Assembly (NCBI GenBank): GCA_017991675.1
Contig: JAGOQB010000016.1
Span: 1-58,832 of the forward strand
From: Phenylobacterium sp.
GTDB lineage: Bacteria > Pseudomonadota > Alphaproteobacteria > Caulobacterales > Caulobacteraceae
Length of the DNA stretch: 58,832 nucleotides
Direction: 5' to 3'
Under the pieces are notes generated by a model. It had not been told where the DNA came from, searched no databases, and worked only from the letters and a program-made list of their open reading frames with translations. Every line of letters starts with the position of its first letter. Positions within the stretch are counted from its first letter, which is position 1. Positions 1 through 8,691 of this stretch are shown one piece after another. A program made the position numbers and the translations under genes.

Positions 1-62
1 TTGGGGAAGTGCGGCTGCAGCCGCGCCATCTGCTCGTCCGTAAGCCAATAGAGGTCGCTCAT
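1..62 (-). CDS. IS5-family transposase, N-terminal fragment
   Basis: The minus strand from 62 reads MSDLYWLTDEQMARLQPHFP and then leaves the window. This opening (a 'WLTDEQ.A.L.P.FP' helix-turn-helix start) is typical of IS5-family transposases common in Caulobacterales. An AAGGAG lies about 10 bases upstream of the ATG. Only 20 residues are visible, so the catalytic DDE domain and the element's integrity cannot be judged. It is a different element from the copy at 3753-4611, whose transposase opens with [13 protein letters not shown]. Confidence 0.6.
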   Translation of the reverse strand, partial: MSDLYWLTDEQMARLQPHFP

Positions 63-122
63 ATCCAGTCTCCTTGCAGAGCCTGAATCAGATCGAGCAC
101 ATCACATCAATGGGTCCTGAGC
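1..122 (-). mobile_element. IS5-family insertion sequence, end fragment (continues beyond the left edge)
   Basis: The first about 122 bases look like the 5' end of an IS5-family element read leftwards. They hold an AAGGAG ribosome site, the transposase start, and a terminal stretch ending in GGGTCCTGAGCC just before CTAG at 123-126. The boundary falls exactly where the TonB receptor frame to the right ends, so the element appears to have inserted into that gene. The other end and the target duplication lie outside the window, so the boundary is inferred. Confidence 0.6.
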
Positions 123-1571
123 CTAGTAGTCGCCGGTCGCCTGGTAGCGAACCATGATCCCGCCGACGTTGAAATTGAACGGCCCGTCATAGGCCGACTG
201 CAGCCGCACTTCCTGGCTCCAGCCCTTGGTGTAGGCCGAGGAGATGTCGCTGGTCGTGAAGCGGTTGAAGGGCCTGTTCTGGGCGTCGTTGATCACGCCG
301 CCGGGGAACAGCGCCGCATAGATCGCCGCATAGCCGGGCACCGCGGCGAAGGCGTTCACCGGGTTGGGGCTGGTGTTGAAGCTGTTGCTGGGGACATAGC
401 GGTTGTAGTCCTGGCGCGTGTAGAGGTCGAAGTCCGTGTAGGACGTCAGCCAGGTCAGCCGCAGTTCGTCGGTCAGGTCCCAGTCGATGTTCAGCTGGTA
501 GATGTCGGTCGTCGATTGGTAGATCGGGTCGAAGGTCGACTCGATGTCCCGCACATTGGTCGTCTGCATCTTGCCGGCGTAGGCGTCGCCGGTCTGGAAG
601 CCGCCGAGCGCGCCGAACAGGCCCCCGAGGGTCCCCTGCGAGTTCACCGTCCCCAGCGAACCGGCCGAGTAGAGCGAGGTCGCCGAGCAGCCCTGGCTGA
701 ACAGGCCACGCTGGATCTGGCCGATCAGGCCGCCGGCCGCCGCCGAATAACCGAGCCCGCCGACGTTCGCCGGTCCGACGTCCTTGGTGCAGAACTGCTT
801 GCCGATCCGCGAGCGGTTGTCGTCCTCGTCGAAGTGGTCCCACAGGAAGTAGGCGTGGAAGGTGTCGGTCGGGTTGAACGCCAGGGTCGTGCGCGTGCCG
901 AACAGGTCGCGGTCGTCGGCGTCGTTGCCGGTCACCAGGTTGTCGCCGAAGCCGTCGCGCTTCAGCCACGAGCCGGCGACGCGCAGGGCGAACATGTCGC
1001 CGAGCGGCACGTTGATCATGCCGCGCAGCTTCATGGTGTTGTAGTTGCCGACCTCGCCGCGGATCATCGCCTCGAACTCGTCGATCGGCTTGGCGGTGAT
1101 CATGTTGACCACGCCGCCGGTGGCGTTGCGGCCGTAGAGGGTGCCTTGCGGCCCGCGCAGCACCTCGACCCGCTCGACGTCATAGAACTCGGTCTCGAAC
1201 AGGTTGTTCGAGAGCAGCGGCGCGTTGTTCAGGTGGATGCCGGTGCCGGCGTCGCCCGAGCCGGCGACCAGCTTGGAGCCGATGCCGCGGATCTGGAAGT
1301 TGTAGCCGGTGAAGTTCCCCTTCGAGAAGTTCACGTTCGGAACGGCGATGACCAGGTTCGGACCGCCGTCGATCTTGGCTTTCTCGAGGGTGTCCTGATT
1401 GAACGCCGACACCGCGATCGGCACGTCTTGCAGCGCCTCCTCGCGTTTCTGGGCGGTGACCACCAGTTCCTGAATGACGTTCTGGGACCAGGCCGGGGAC
1501 GCAACTGAACTCAACGCTACAGCGGACGCGCCAACGACCAGCGCGCTCCGCAAATGCAGAGTATTCAACAT
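123..1571 (-). pseudogene. TonB-dependent receptor, C-terminally truncated by an IS element
   Basis: The 482-residue product has a signal peptide (about residues 1-29), the ELVVTAQKREE...LQDVPI opening of one large TonB-receptor group (34-51), and a complete plug domain including VEVLRGPQGTLYGRNATGGVVN. It ends inside the beta-barrel after ...VRYQATGDY. Family members are usually 750-1000 residues and end in an aromatic residue, so roughly half the barrel is missing. The stop TAG lies in the CTAG where the left-edge IS begins: probably target TA plus the first G of the element. A half-barrel should not insert as a working transporter. The substrate is unknown. The lost 3' half may lie beyond the element. 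Confidence 0.8.
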
Positions 1572-1973
1572 TCCAGGTTCCTCCCAAGACGCCCACGGCT
1601 CTCTACAAACCGGCCTGGTGCGTCACCTTTCGCCGCTCGGAGAATTCGTCCTGGGTTGGCGGCCACACCCGCGACAAGGCAAAGGCTCGCGCCCAGTTGT
1701 GGAGTCTGTCAACGTGACGATGTTAAGTTATCGGCGATTACGTCGAAACTAACCAAGCTCTGTTGCTGAAATGCACAAGCCTCGACGTCTTTCAATTAAA
1801 AGTGGTTGAATCGCGCTGTCTTGGATGAATCTTGAGCATTTGCGGTATTCGTTGTGCTGCATGTGCGAAATCGTTGTTTCTGCGAGAGTTTCGGATTCAT
1901 CGGTATGGCGGGGGCGGCGGCGCGGCGATGCGCCGGGCTTCCGATTTGCGCCGTGCGCGCGCATATGGGGCCG
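1572..1973. other. Intergenic region between the TonB receptor and queC
   Basis: About 400 bases between divergent genes must hold the promoters for both. The middle (about 1690-1880) is visibly more AT-rich than the flanks. I see no convincing gene, tRNA or terminator. I looked for a preQ1 riboswitch in front of queC (a G/C hairpin followed by an A-rich tail and a pseudoknot) and did not find one I could support. Confidence 0.5.
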
Positions 1974-2705
1974 ATGAGCCAAGCTTCTCCGCAGTCCCGC
2001 GCCCTGGTCCTGTTCTCGGGCGGCCAGGATTCCAGCGTCTGCCTCGCCTGGGCGCTGGCCCGGCACGACCATGTCGAGACCGTCGGCTTCGACTACGGGC
2101 AGCGGCATGCAGTCGAAATGGAACAGCGTTCTGTGGTTCGCGAGGCGATCTGCGCCCGCTTCCCGCAATGGGCCGGCAAGCTGGGCGAGGATCACGTCCT
2201 CGACCTGACCGGCTTCGGCGCGGTCGGCGACACCGCCATGACTGAGGAGCGGGCCTTCGAGATCACCGAGAAGGGGCTGCCGAACACCTATGTTCCGGGC
2301 CGCAACCTCGTTTTCCTGACCTATGCGGCCGCTCTGGCCGATCGCCGTAAACTGAAATTTCTAGTGGGCGGCATGTGCGAGACCGACTTCTCCGGCTACC
2401 CGGATTGCCGGCGCGAGACGCTCGACGCCCTGGAGCGCGCCCTGAACCTCGGCATGGCCCAGGACTTCGTCGTCGAGACCCCGCTGATGTGGCTGACCAA
2501 GGCGCAGACCTGGGGGCTGGCGCAGCATCTGGGCGGCGAGGACTTGATCGAGATCATCGTCGACGACAGCCACACCTGTTACCGGGGAACCCGTGGCGAA
2601 CTCCACGACTGGGGGCATGGCTGCGGAGATTGCCCGGCCTGCGACCTGCGCGCCAAGGGGTGGAACGAGTGGGTCGCGGCCGGCCGACTGGAATTTGAAG
2701 CATGA
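1974..2705 (+). CDS. queC: 7-cyano-7-deazaguanine synthase QueC
   Basis: QueC converts 7-carboxy-7-deazaguanine plus ammonia and ATP to preQ0, the last step before QueF in queuosine synthesis; it is cytosolic. The 243-residue product carries the N-terminal PP-loop [12 protein letters not shown], the VPGRNLVFL segment, SGYPDCR, and the C-terminal zinc cluster (CY..., then [10 protein letters not shown]). The frame is open upstream to 1854, but homology starts near [17 protein letters not shown], so I chose ATG 1974; ATG 1965 is an alternative. Its stop overlaps the queE start (ATGA at 2702-2705), so the two are translationally coupled. Confidence 0.93.
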   Translation: MSQASPQSRALVLFSGGQDSSVCLAWALARHDHVETVGFDYGQRHAVEMEQRSVVREAICARFPQWAGKLGEDHVLDLTGFGAVGDTAMTEERAFEITEKGLPNTYVPGRNLVFLTYAAALADRRKLKFLVGGMCETDFSGYPDCRRETLDALERALNLGMAQDFVVETPLMWLTKAQTWGLAQHLGGEDLIEIIVDDSHTCYRGTRGELHDWGHGCGDCPACDLRAKGWNEWVAAGRLEFEA

Positions 2706-3334
2706 GCTACGCGGTCAAGGAGATCTTTCTGACCCTCCAGGGCGAGGGCGGCCAGGCTGGCCAACCGGCGGTGTTTTGCCGCTTTGCGGGATGCAACCTG
2801 TGGTCGGGCCGGGAGGAGGATCGCGCCAAGGCGGTCTGCACCTTCTGCGACACCGACTTTGTCGGCATGGACGGCGAGGGCGGGGGCCGCTTCGCCGGCG
2901 CCGAGGATCTGGCCGCGGCGGTCGAGGCGGCCTGGACCGGCGGGCCCGACCACCGGCTGGTGGTCTGCACCGGCGGCGAGCCGCTGCTCCAGGTGGACGG
3001 CCCGCTGATCGCGGCGCTGCACGCCCGCGGTTTCCGCATCGCGTTGGAAACCAACGGCACGCTGCCGGTTCCCGAAGGCGTCGACTGGATCTGCGTCAGC
3101 CCCAAGGCCGACGCCGAGGTCGTGCAGACGAGCGGCCAGGAACTGAAACTGGTCTTCCCCCAGCCGCTGGCCGATCCGGCGCGCTTCGAGCACATGGATT
3201 TCGAGCGGTTCCTGCTGCAGCCGATGGACGGTCCGGCGCGTGTCGAAAACACCGAAGCGGCGATCGCCTATTGCCTTGCGCACCCTCGGTGGCGTTTAAG
3301 CGTCCAAACTCATAAATATCTCGGCATTTCGTGA
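2702..3334 (+). CDS. queE: 7-carboxy-7-deazaguanine synthase QueE (radical SAM)
   Basis: QueE is a radical-SAM enzyme that contracts 6-carboxytetrahydropterin to 7-carboxy-7-deazaguanine. The 210-residue protein has [17 protein letters not shown] near the N-terminus and the family's unusual cluster spacing, C31-x14-C46-x2-C49, in place of CX3CX2C. It also has the TGGEPLLQ and ETNGT segments that bind SAM. It overlaps queC by four bases. Its TGA stop overlaps a GTG in the next frame, although queD more likely starts at 3379. Middle gene of queC-queE-queD. Confidence 0.95.
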   Translation: MSYAVKEIFLTLQGEGGQAGQPAVFCRFAGCNLWSGREEDRAKAVCTFCDTDFVGMDGEGGGRFAGAEDLAAAVEAAWTGGPDHRLVVCTGGEPLLQVDGPLIAALHARGFRIALETNGTLPVPEGVDWICVSPKADAEVVQTSGQELKLVFPQPLADPARFEHMDFERFLLQPMDGPARVENTEAAIAYCLAHPRWRLSVQTHKYLGIS

Positions 3335-3378
3335 CACGTGCGCCAAGTGCGGCCGGACGCCTCAAGACCCCCTCCCAG

Positions 3379-3753
3379 ATGACCCAGCCGATTTTCGAGA
3401 TCACCAAGGCCGCGACCTTCGACGCGGCGCACTACTTCGCCGAGGGCCCTGAGCATCGGCCCTACAGAAACCTGCACGGCCACTCGTTCAAGGTGGAAGC
3501 CACGGTGAGCGGCGCGCCGCAGGAGCCGGTGGGTTGGGTCGTCGACCTCGCCGATCTCGATGCCGAGTTGAAGGCGGTCGCCGCCGAGCTCGACCACGGC
3601 CTGCTCAACGAAAAGCCGGGCCTCGAGCGCCCCACCCTCGAGCACATCTGCCTGTACTTCGCCCAGCGCCTGAAGCCGAAATTCCCCGGCCTGTCGCGCA
3701 TCGTCGTCTCGCGCCCGACCATCGGCGAGAGCTGCGCCATGGCGGTGAGCTAG
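3379..3753 (+). CDS. queD: 6-carboxytetrahydropterin synthase QueD
   Basis: QueD (6-pyruvoyltetrahydropterin synthase superfamily) makes 6-carboxytetrahydropterin from 7,8-dihydroneopterin triphosphate, the substrate of QueE. From ATG 3379 the product has 124 residues, the usual family size. The zinc histidines H18, H33 and H35 (AAHYF, LHGHSF) are present, as are ELDHGLLN and the C-terminal GES. The Cys that normally lies a few residues before HGH is absent: here the loop reads EHRPYRNLHGH. A GTG at 3331 overlapping the queE stop would add 16 unconserved residues. The TAG stop lies in the insertion target of the following IS, which leaves the protein unchanged. Confidence 0.9.
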   Translation: MTQPIFEITKAATFDAAHYFAEGPEHRPYRNLHGHSFKVEATVSGAPQEPVGWVVDLADLDAELKAVAAELDHGLLNEKPGLERPTLEHICLYFAQRLKPKFPGLSRIVVSRPTIGESCAMAVS

Positions 3754-3766
3754 GTGGAATCGACAT

Positions 3767-4538
3767 TCACCGCATCCAGATGATGGCGGCGGCGATATGG
3801 ATGAAGGCTAGGTAGTGGATAGCTAGGCGGTCGTAGCGGGTTGCGAAACGTCGGAAGTGTTTGAGCTTGTTGAAGCACCGCTCGATGCAGTTGCGCAGTT
3901 TGTAGATGAGCCGATCGTGCGGGATCGGCGCCTTGCGTGAGCGAGTGGACGGGATCACAGCCTGGGCGCCGATGCGGTCGAGGTGCTGGCGCAAGGTGTT
4001 GGCGTCGTAGGCCCGATCGGCCAGGACGGCGGACGGTCTTTGGCCTTCGAGCAAGGCCGGGACGGCGAGCATGTCGTGGCTCAGACCTGGAGCGATGAGG
4101 AAACGGACGGGTCGGCCCAGGCCGTCGCAGGCCATGTGAACCTTCGTCGTCAGTCCGCCTCGGGAGCGCCCCACGGCCGGATCGAGGCACCCCTTTTTGG
4201 GCCGGAGCCCCGACCGGTCGTCGCCTGCTGGTGCGCTCTGACCAAGATGGAATCGAGCATCAGGTACTGGTTGTCCCGGTCCTTGATCAGATCGTCGAAG
4301 ATCTGCTCCCATACCCCCGCCGCCGCCCAACGGCTGAAGCGCTTGTGCGCCGTCTTCCACTTGCCATAGCGCTCAGGAAGGTCTGACCAGTGCGCCCCTG
4401 ACCGAAGCACCCACAGCACCCCGTTCACGACAGCCGGTTGTCCGATCCCGTGCGGCCAGGATCGCCCACCTTGCCCGGAAGCAGCGGCGAGATCCGCGTC
4501 CACTGCGCGTCCGTCAGCTCGTATCGCTTCACGCCCAT
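3767..4538 (-). pseudogene. IS5-family transposase with programmed frameshift, inactivated by a 1-base deletion
   Basis: Translation from ATG 4538 gives [13 protein letters not shown]... and RTGSDNRLS, then a premature stop. One base appears to be missing near 4428-4431, because the next frame continues with [25 protein letters not shown]. That second stretch runs to about 4196, where an in-frame C CCA AAA heptamer allows a -1 shift into the third stretch. The third stretch carries RSRGGLTTK, ADRAYD and RNCIERCFNKLKHFRR, the DDE-domain signatures, to the stop at 3767. The -1 shift is normal for this IS group; the upstream deletion is not, so this copy should not make full-length transposase. 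Confidence 0.8.
4195..4201 (-). promoter_or_regulatory. Slippery heptamer for -1 frameshifting in the transposase
   Basis: On the minus strand the seven bases read C CCA AAA in the upstream frame, followed by AGGGG. This matches X XXY YYZ exactly, and a -1 slip joins the N-terminal half (ending ...GSGPK) to the DDE half (KKGCLDPAVGRSRGG). Two-ORF members of the IS5 family are known to use such shifts. Confidence 0.7.
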
Positions 4539-4806
4539 GCCATAGGTCCCCGCTCAACAGCGGAGACCTTTGAATCACGCATCAATGGCCGCGTGAATCC
4601 TGAATTGGACCTAGTCACCTTTCGCGTACGGACCCGTTAGGTGAAGACGTGCGGTGCCCTGGGGCGGCCGCGCCTTTTTCCTGCGGGCCCAATGCGGCGC
4701 GTAAAGTCGCGGCTACTGGGCGCATCAACGGTTTGCAAGTCGAGCGTTTTTCAGCTTTGTTCGCCGCCCTGCGCGAGTGGATTCCCTCGCCAAGTGGAGA
4801 CTTACC

Positions 4807-5040
4807 GTGACTTTCGAGGAACTTCGCCAGCTTATGGCGGACGTGTTTGAATGCGATCCGTCCAAAATCACTCTGGACGCGACGCCGGACACTTTGGAGG
4901 CGTGGGATTCGCTGCGTCTTCTCGATCTCATTCTTGCGGTCGAGCAGCGGGCCGGCATAGAGATTTCGCCCGATCGCCTGGAAAAAATGATGAGCGTCCC
5001 GGCGATTCTCGAGATCGTCAACGAAGCGCAAGCTGCTTGA
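4807..5040 (+). CDS. Free-standing acyl carrier protein
   Basis: This 77-residue protein is a phosphopantetheine carrier: EAWDSLRLLDLI contains the DSL attachment site with Ser35, followed by the recognition helix and an acidic C-terminal helix (VEQRAGIEI). GTG 4807 is chosen because GTGGAGA lies six bases upstream; the frame is open back to 4777 but without support. It is first in a five-gene operon, 20 bases before the methyltransferase, and is not the fatty-acid acpP, which normally lies in the fab cluster. Its probable job is to carry the group loaded by the FkbH-type enzyme encoded downstream. Confidence 0.85.
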   Translation: MTFEELRQLMADVFECDPSKITLDATPDTLEAWDSLRLLDLILAVEQRAGIEISPDRLEKMMSVPAILEIVNEAQAA

Positions 5041-5060
5041 GCGTCCCAGAGTTTTAGAAA

Positions 5061-5987
5061 ATGACCCCGACTGGCCATGAGCATCTCGATCGCGTTCTCG
5101 GTGACGCCCTGAAATCATGGCCGGAGCATGAGAAGTTTCTGACTGCTAGTCTCGCCGACTACGATGATGCTGATTTGGCTCAGCTGAACGATCTCGCGCG
5201 ACGTGTCTCGTTGCTGATGCGCGATGAAGCGGAAAGCTATTTTTCTAGTTATCGTTGGATGTGCGCGGAAATCAACAAAGAGACCTTTTATTTTAAGAAG
5301 CATGGGCGCTATCGTCTGGCGACTTTTGAAGAGGCCAATAGAGAAGTCTATTCCAACGCGCCCTTCATGAAAAAGTATGTTGAGGGCATTCTTGCGTCTC
5401 AGGTTCTGTGGAGGAACCACAGCGCAGCGTTCCTTTTCTTTCAGCGCGACTTTCTCGCCCGACTGAAGGCCGATTATCGCTACCTTGAAGTTGGCCCCGG
5501 TCACGGTCTGTTCCTCTCGACCGCGGCGGAAGATCCCAGTGCGAAGAGCGTGACGGCATGGGACGTCAGCGAGGAGAGCCTGCGACAAACGCGGGCCGCG
5601 CTCGCCACCATGGGTGTGCGCGATCGCGTTGAGCTTGACCGGCAAGACATCCACGCGCCGACCCGTCGTCCGGAAGATGGCGCACTATTCGACGGCATCG
5701 CGCTCTGCGAGGTGCTTGAGCATTTGGAACACCCTAAGGACGCGCTAGCCTCGCTGCGGGAGTTCTTGGCTCCGGACGGGCTTCTGTACATCAACGTTCC
5801 GCTCAACAGCCCGGCGCCGGACCACATCTTCCTCCTGCGGGACGAGGCGGAAGTCCGGGCGCTGATGCAAAGTGCTGGTCTTGAGGTCATTGAGCTCAAG
5901 CTTGTGCCGATGACGGGGTACGACCTGCCGACGGCTCAGCGGCAAGGGTTGACCGTCACCTGCTTCGTGTTGGCGCGCCGCGCCTGA
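5061..5987 (+). CDS. Class I SAM-dependent methyltransferase
   Basis: The 308-residue product has about 135 N-terminal residues of unknown function, rich in aromatic residues, then a Rossmann methyltransferase domain. Motif I is YLEVGPGHGLFL (glycines 144-149), the acidic second strand is VTAWDVS, and ALCEVLEHLEHP is the conserved post-II segment typical of small-molecule and ubiquinone/biotin-type methyltransferases. There is no signal peptide. In this operon it may methylate the ACP-bound group or the final product, as methyltransferases do in methoxymalonyl-ACP pathways. The 5' half is much poorer in G+C than its surroundings (52 of 120 bases at 5221-5340), a sign of transfer. Confidence 0.8.
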   Translation: MTPTGHEHLDRVLGDALKSWPEHEKFLTASLADYDDADLAQLNDLARRVSLLMRDEAESYFSSYRWMCAEINKETFYFKKHGRYRLATFEEANREVYSNAPFMKKYVEGILASQVLWRNHSAAFLFFQRDFLARLKADYRYLEVGPGHGLFLSTAAEDPSAKSVTAWDVSEESLRQTRAALATMGVRDRVELDRQDIHAPTRRPEDGALFDGIALCEVLEHLEHPKDALASLREFLAPDGLLYINVPLNSPAPDHIFLLRDEAEVRALMQSAGLEVIELKLVPMTGYDLPTAQRQGLTVTCFVLARRA

Positions 5988-5994
5988 GGTCGCG

Positions 5995-6765
5995 GTGACC
6001 ACTTTCAAGATTCGACGGGAGGAGACGAGGGACGGGCAAATCGCGCTCATCGCTCATCACACTGTCTTTGCCTCGAAGCGTCCCGTCGTGGTGATGATCC
6101 ACGGCGCTCTCCGCCACTTCAAGGTGCTGGCGCACTGGCACAGTCTGCTGGTCGAAGAAGCCGACGTCGTGTTCATCGAGTTGCCCGGTCACGGAAGGAG
6201 CACGCCGGTGCATCCGCCCAGCGTTGACTCCTTTGCGGTCAATATTCTCCAGGCGATCCAAAGCGCGCTGAGCGGCCGCGACGTCGTTGTGGTCGGCGAG
6301 TCTCTGGGCGGCCTCGTCGCGCTGGTCATGGCGGGCATGTCGCCGGCCCCGATCCGCGCGGTGCTCGCAGTCGATCCGCCGTTAACGACGGGCAAGTTAT
6401 GGCACGTCGCAGCTTCGTTGCTCAGAGCGATCGACCGTGACCCGGACGATCAGTACCTGCGGAGCTGGGTTAGCGCGATATTCGGTATGTCCCCTCATGG
6501 TCGCGGCGACCGAATCTACTATCCGGTGTTGAGTGGCGTGAGCATCCCGGCCCATATCGTGACGGGGGACTTGCCCTTGCTGCCGCCGCGAGTTGTTCGA
6601 GGCATTCCCTGCGTGCTGGACCGCGTGGATCGGTTCGTTATCGAAAACCTTTACGCGGACCAAATTCGTTTCCATGTGATCCAGGATTGCGGACATCTGC
6701 TGCTGGTTGATCAGACGGGGCCGTGCCTTGAATTGATCAGGCGAATCCAGAGCGGCCGCGCGTAG
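5995..6765 (+). CDS. Alpha/beta hydrolase (thioesterase- or acyltransferase-like)
   Basis: This 256-residue cytosolic alpha/beta-hydrolase-fold protein has the HGALRHF oxyanion loop, LPGHGRS, the nucleophile elbow VVGESLGG (Ser103) and a C-terminal His in DCGHLLLVD (His234). The acid is probably Asp in VTGDLP. It starts at GTG 5995 with GAGGT six bases upstream, seven bases after the methyltransferase stop. Next to an ACP and an FkbH-type enzyme, the likely roles are release of the acyl group from the carrier or its transfer to an acceptor. Neither can be decided from sequence. Confidence 0.8.
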   Translation: MTTFKIRREETRDGQIALIAHHTVFASKRPVVVMIHGALRHFKVLAHWHSLLVEEADVVFIELPGHGRSTPVHPPSVDSFAVNILQAIQSALSGRDVVVVGESLGGLVALVMAGMSPAPIRAVLAVDPPLTTGKLWHVAASLLRAIDRDPDDQYLRSWVSAIFGMSPHGRGDRIYYPVLSGVSIPAHIVTGDLPLLPPRVVRGIPCVLDRVDRFVIENLYADQIRFHVIQDCGHLLLVDQTGPCLELIRRIQSGRA

Positions 6766-6780
6766 GCGCAGTCAGAGAAG

Positions 6781-8691
6781 ATGATGACCAACGACGTTGT
6801 AGCGCCTGCCTCGAACCCCCGAGAGATCATTGAGCGTCTGATCGCGGCGGGGGAGCACGTCGAGGCTCTGGCCGCCGCGCGATCGTACTGGCGCGCTGGG
6901 CCGGAAGCGTCGGTGGCGAGGTTTCTGAAGTCCCGCATCGAGCAGTGCTGGCCACGCGGCGAGTTTCAGACGAATCGCCTGGCCATTCTTCGCTCATTCA
7001 CGCTGGAGCCGGTCATCCCGTTCCTGCAGGTTGAGGCGGCTCTCGGCGGACGCCGTGTCGAGACGTGGATCGGCGAGTACGGCGCGTATGGCCAGGAGAT
7101 CCTGGATCCGACCAGCGGTCTGTACGCGTTCGGACCCGACACTATCATCGTCGCCGTGCAGACGCGCGACGTCTCGCCCGCGCTCTGGAGCGAGTTCTCA
7201 GACCTGTCGGATGGTGACGTCGAGGAGGAAGTCGATGCCGCGGCCGGCACCATGATCCAATTGCTTAGCCGTCTTAGGGCCAGCGTCAACGCCAACATCA
7301 TCGTTCATGGGTTGGAGCGGCCGCTTTTCGCATCGGAAGGCCTGCTGGGCCTGCGGCGTAAGGTCGGGCAGGCCGCTGCGATCGAGGCGGTGAGCCAGCG
7401 TTTGCGCCAGTGGACGGCGTGCGTCCAGAACGCGCATTTTCTCGACTACGACGACCTTCAGGCCCGTCACGGGCGTGAGCGCTTCGTCGACGAGAAGAAG
7501 TGGGCGACGGCGAAGTTGCCGCTCAGTGTTCACGCGCTGGGCTGGCTTGCGGCGGAATGGTGGCGCCATCTCGCCATCCTGTCCTTGCCCCCGGCAAAGG
7601 TGCTGGTCCTGGATCTCGACAATACGCTGTGGGGCGGTGTCGTCGGTGAGGACGGCATCGCGGGCGTCAAGCTGGGCGATGAGTATCCGGGGGGCTTCTA
7701 CAAGCGTTTCCAACGCGCGATCTGTGATGTCGCTCGTAGGGGGGTCCTTCTAGCGATCGCCAGCAAGAACAATCGGGCAGATGCGTTGCAGGTCATCGAC
7801 GAACATCCCGACATGCTGCTTCGCAGCGACCAGTTCGCGGCGATGCGGATCGATTGGCAGCCCAAGGCGGCCAACATCGTTGCGATGGCTGAGGAGCTGA
7901 ACCTCGGAATCGACAGCTTCATCTTCGTCGATGATAATCCCGCGGAGTGCGAGGCGGTGCGGCGCGCGCTGCCACAGGTCGAAGTGATCGAGTTGCCTGC
8001 CGATCCCTCTGTATACGCCAATCTGTTGCGCCAATCGCCGCGGCTCGAGCGCCTGTCGATATCCGCTGAAGACGCGGATCGGGGCCGATACTACGCGGTT
8101 GAACGCCAGCGCCGCCAATCGCTCGAGGTCGCTGAAAGCCTGGACGGCTTTCTGCATTCGCTGAGGATCGAGGTCAATGTGGCGCCGATTGACGCCATGA
8201 GCATCGGCAGGGCTGCGCAGCTGACCCAAAAGACCAACCAGCTCAACATGACCACCCGCCGCTATGGCGAGGTGCAACTGGACGCCCGGCTCAAAGAGCC
8301 TGGGTGGGCCGGCTACACCCTGCGCGCAGCCGACCGCTTCGGAGACAATGGAATTGTGGGTGTCGCGTTGGTTCAGACTCGGAATGGCGTCTGCGAGATC
8401 GATACGTTCTTGATGAGTTGCCGGGTGATCGGTCGCCAGATCGAGACGGCGTTCCTAACTGCGTTGTCCGAGATCGGCCGACAGGAGGGCGCGCGCGAGC
8501 TGCGCGGCTGGTTCATTCCAACGGCGAAGAACGCCCCTGCTGCCGGCATTTATGCCCAAGCCGGACTCGAGGTCTGCGAGACCCGGGACGGGGCGGAATG
8601 CTGGCGGATCGACTTGCTGCGTGCTCCAACCACCCCTGCTTGGATCGCCCTGCGCATGCCGGCGCTGACCGCAGGCGAGGAAGGCCTATGA
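6781..8691 (+). CDS. FkbH-like HAD-family glyceryl-ACP synthase
   Basis: The 636-residue protein has the three-part FkbH layout: an N-terminal domain (about 1-265), a HAD phosphatase IIIC domain starting VLVLDLDNTLWGGVVGEDG (nucleophile Asp278, Asp280) with LLAIASKN and FVDDNPAE, and a GNAT-like C-terminal domain (about 450-630) with TQKTNQLNMTTRR. Known FkbH enzymes take 1,3-bisphosphoglycerate, remove a phosphate and load the glyceryl group on the phosphopantetheine of a discrete ACP, as for methoxymalonyl and tetronate units. An ACP and a methyltransferase lie in the same operon, but no polyketide synthase. The start is ATG 6781 or 6784. The stop overlaps the next start (ATGA). Confidence 0.88.
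   Translation: MMTNDVVAPASNPREIIERLIAAGEHVEALAAARSYWRAGPEASVARFLKSRIEQCWPRGEFQTNRLAILRSFTLEPVIPFLQVEAALGGRRVETWIGEYGAYGQEILDPTSGLYAFGPDTIIVAVQTRDVSPALWSEFSDLSDGDVEEEVDAAAGTMIQLLSRLRASVNANIIVHGLERPLFASEGLLGLRRKVGQAAAIEAVSQRLRQWTACVQNAHFLDYDDLQARHGRERFVDEKKWATAKLPLSVHALGWLAAEWWRHLAILSLPPAKVLVLDLDNTLWGGVVGEDGIAGVKLGDEYPGGFYKRFQRAICDVARRGVLLAIASKNNRADALQVIDEHPDMLLRSDQFAAMRIDWQPKAANIVAMAEELNLGIDSFIFVDDNPAECEAVRRALPQVEVIELPADPSVYANLLRQSPRLERLSISAEDADRGRYYAVERQRRQSLEVAESLDGFLHSLRIEVNVAPIDAMSIGRAAQLTQKTNQLNMTTRRYGEVQLDARLKEPGWAGYTLRAADRFGDNGIVGVALVQTRNGVCEIDTFLMSCRVIGRQIETAFLTALSEIGRQEGARELRGWFIPTAKNAPAAGIYAQAGLEVCETRDGAECWRIDLLRAPTTPAWIALRMPALTAGEEGL

Larger units (their letters stand above)
3753..4611 (-). 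mobile_element. IS5-family insertion sequence (two-frame type), decayed copy
   Basis: An element of about 859 bp is bounded on both sides by CTAG (3750-3753 and 4611-4614), consistent with a TA or CTAG target duplication. Read inward, the ends are GGTGGAATCGACATTCACC (left) and GGTCCAATTCAGGATTCACG (right), an imperfect terminal repeat sharing GGT..AAT and ATTCAC. It carries one transposase in two overlapping frames. It sits exactly on the queD stop: rejoining across it gives GAGCTAGTCACC, so the stop codon is retained. Exact ends could differ by one or two bases. Confidence 0.8.

Noticed and set aside
1854-1973. N-terminal extension of QueC by about 40 residues
   Set aside because: The extra residues have no homology and the PP-loop lies normally near the start from 1974.
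1700-1973. preQ1 riboswitch upstream of queC
   Set aside because: I could not find the required stem, loop and A-rich pseudoknot tail.
3331-3378. GTG start of queD overlapping the queE stop
   Set aside because: It gives 16 unconserved residues and has no ribosome site; homology begins at ATG 3379.
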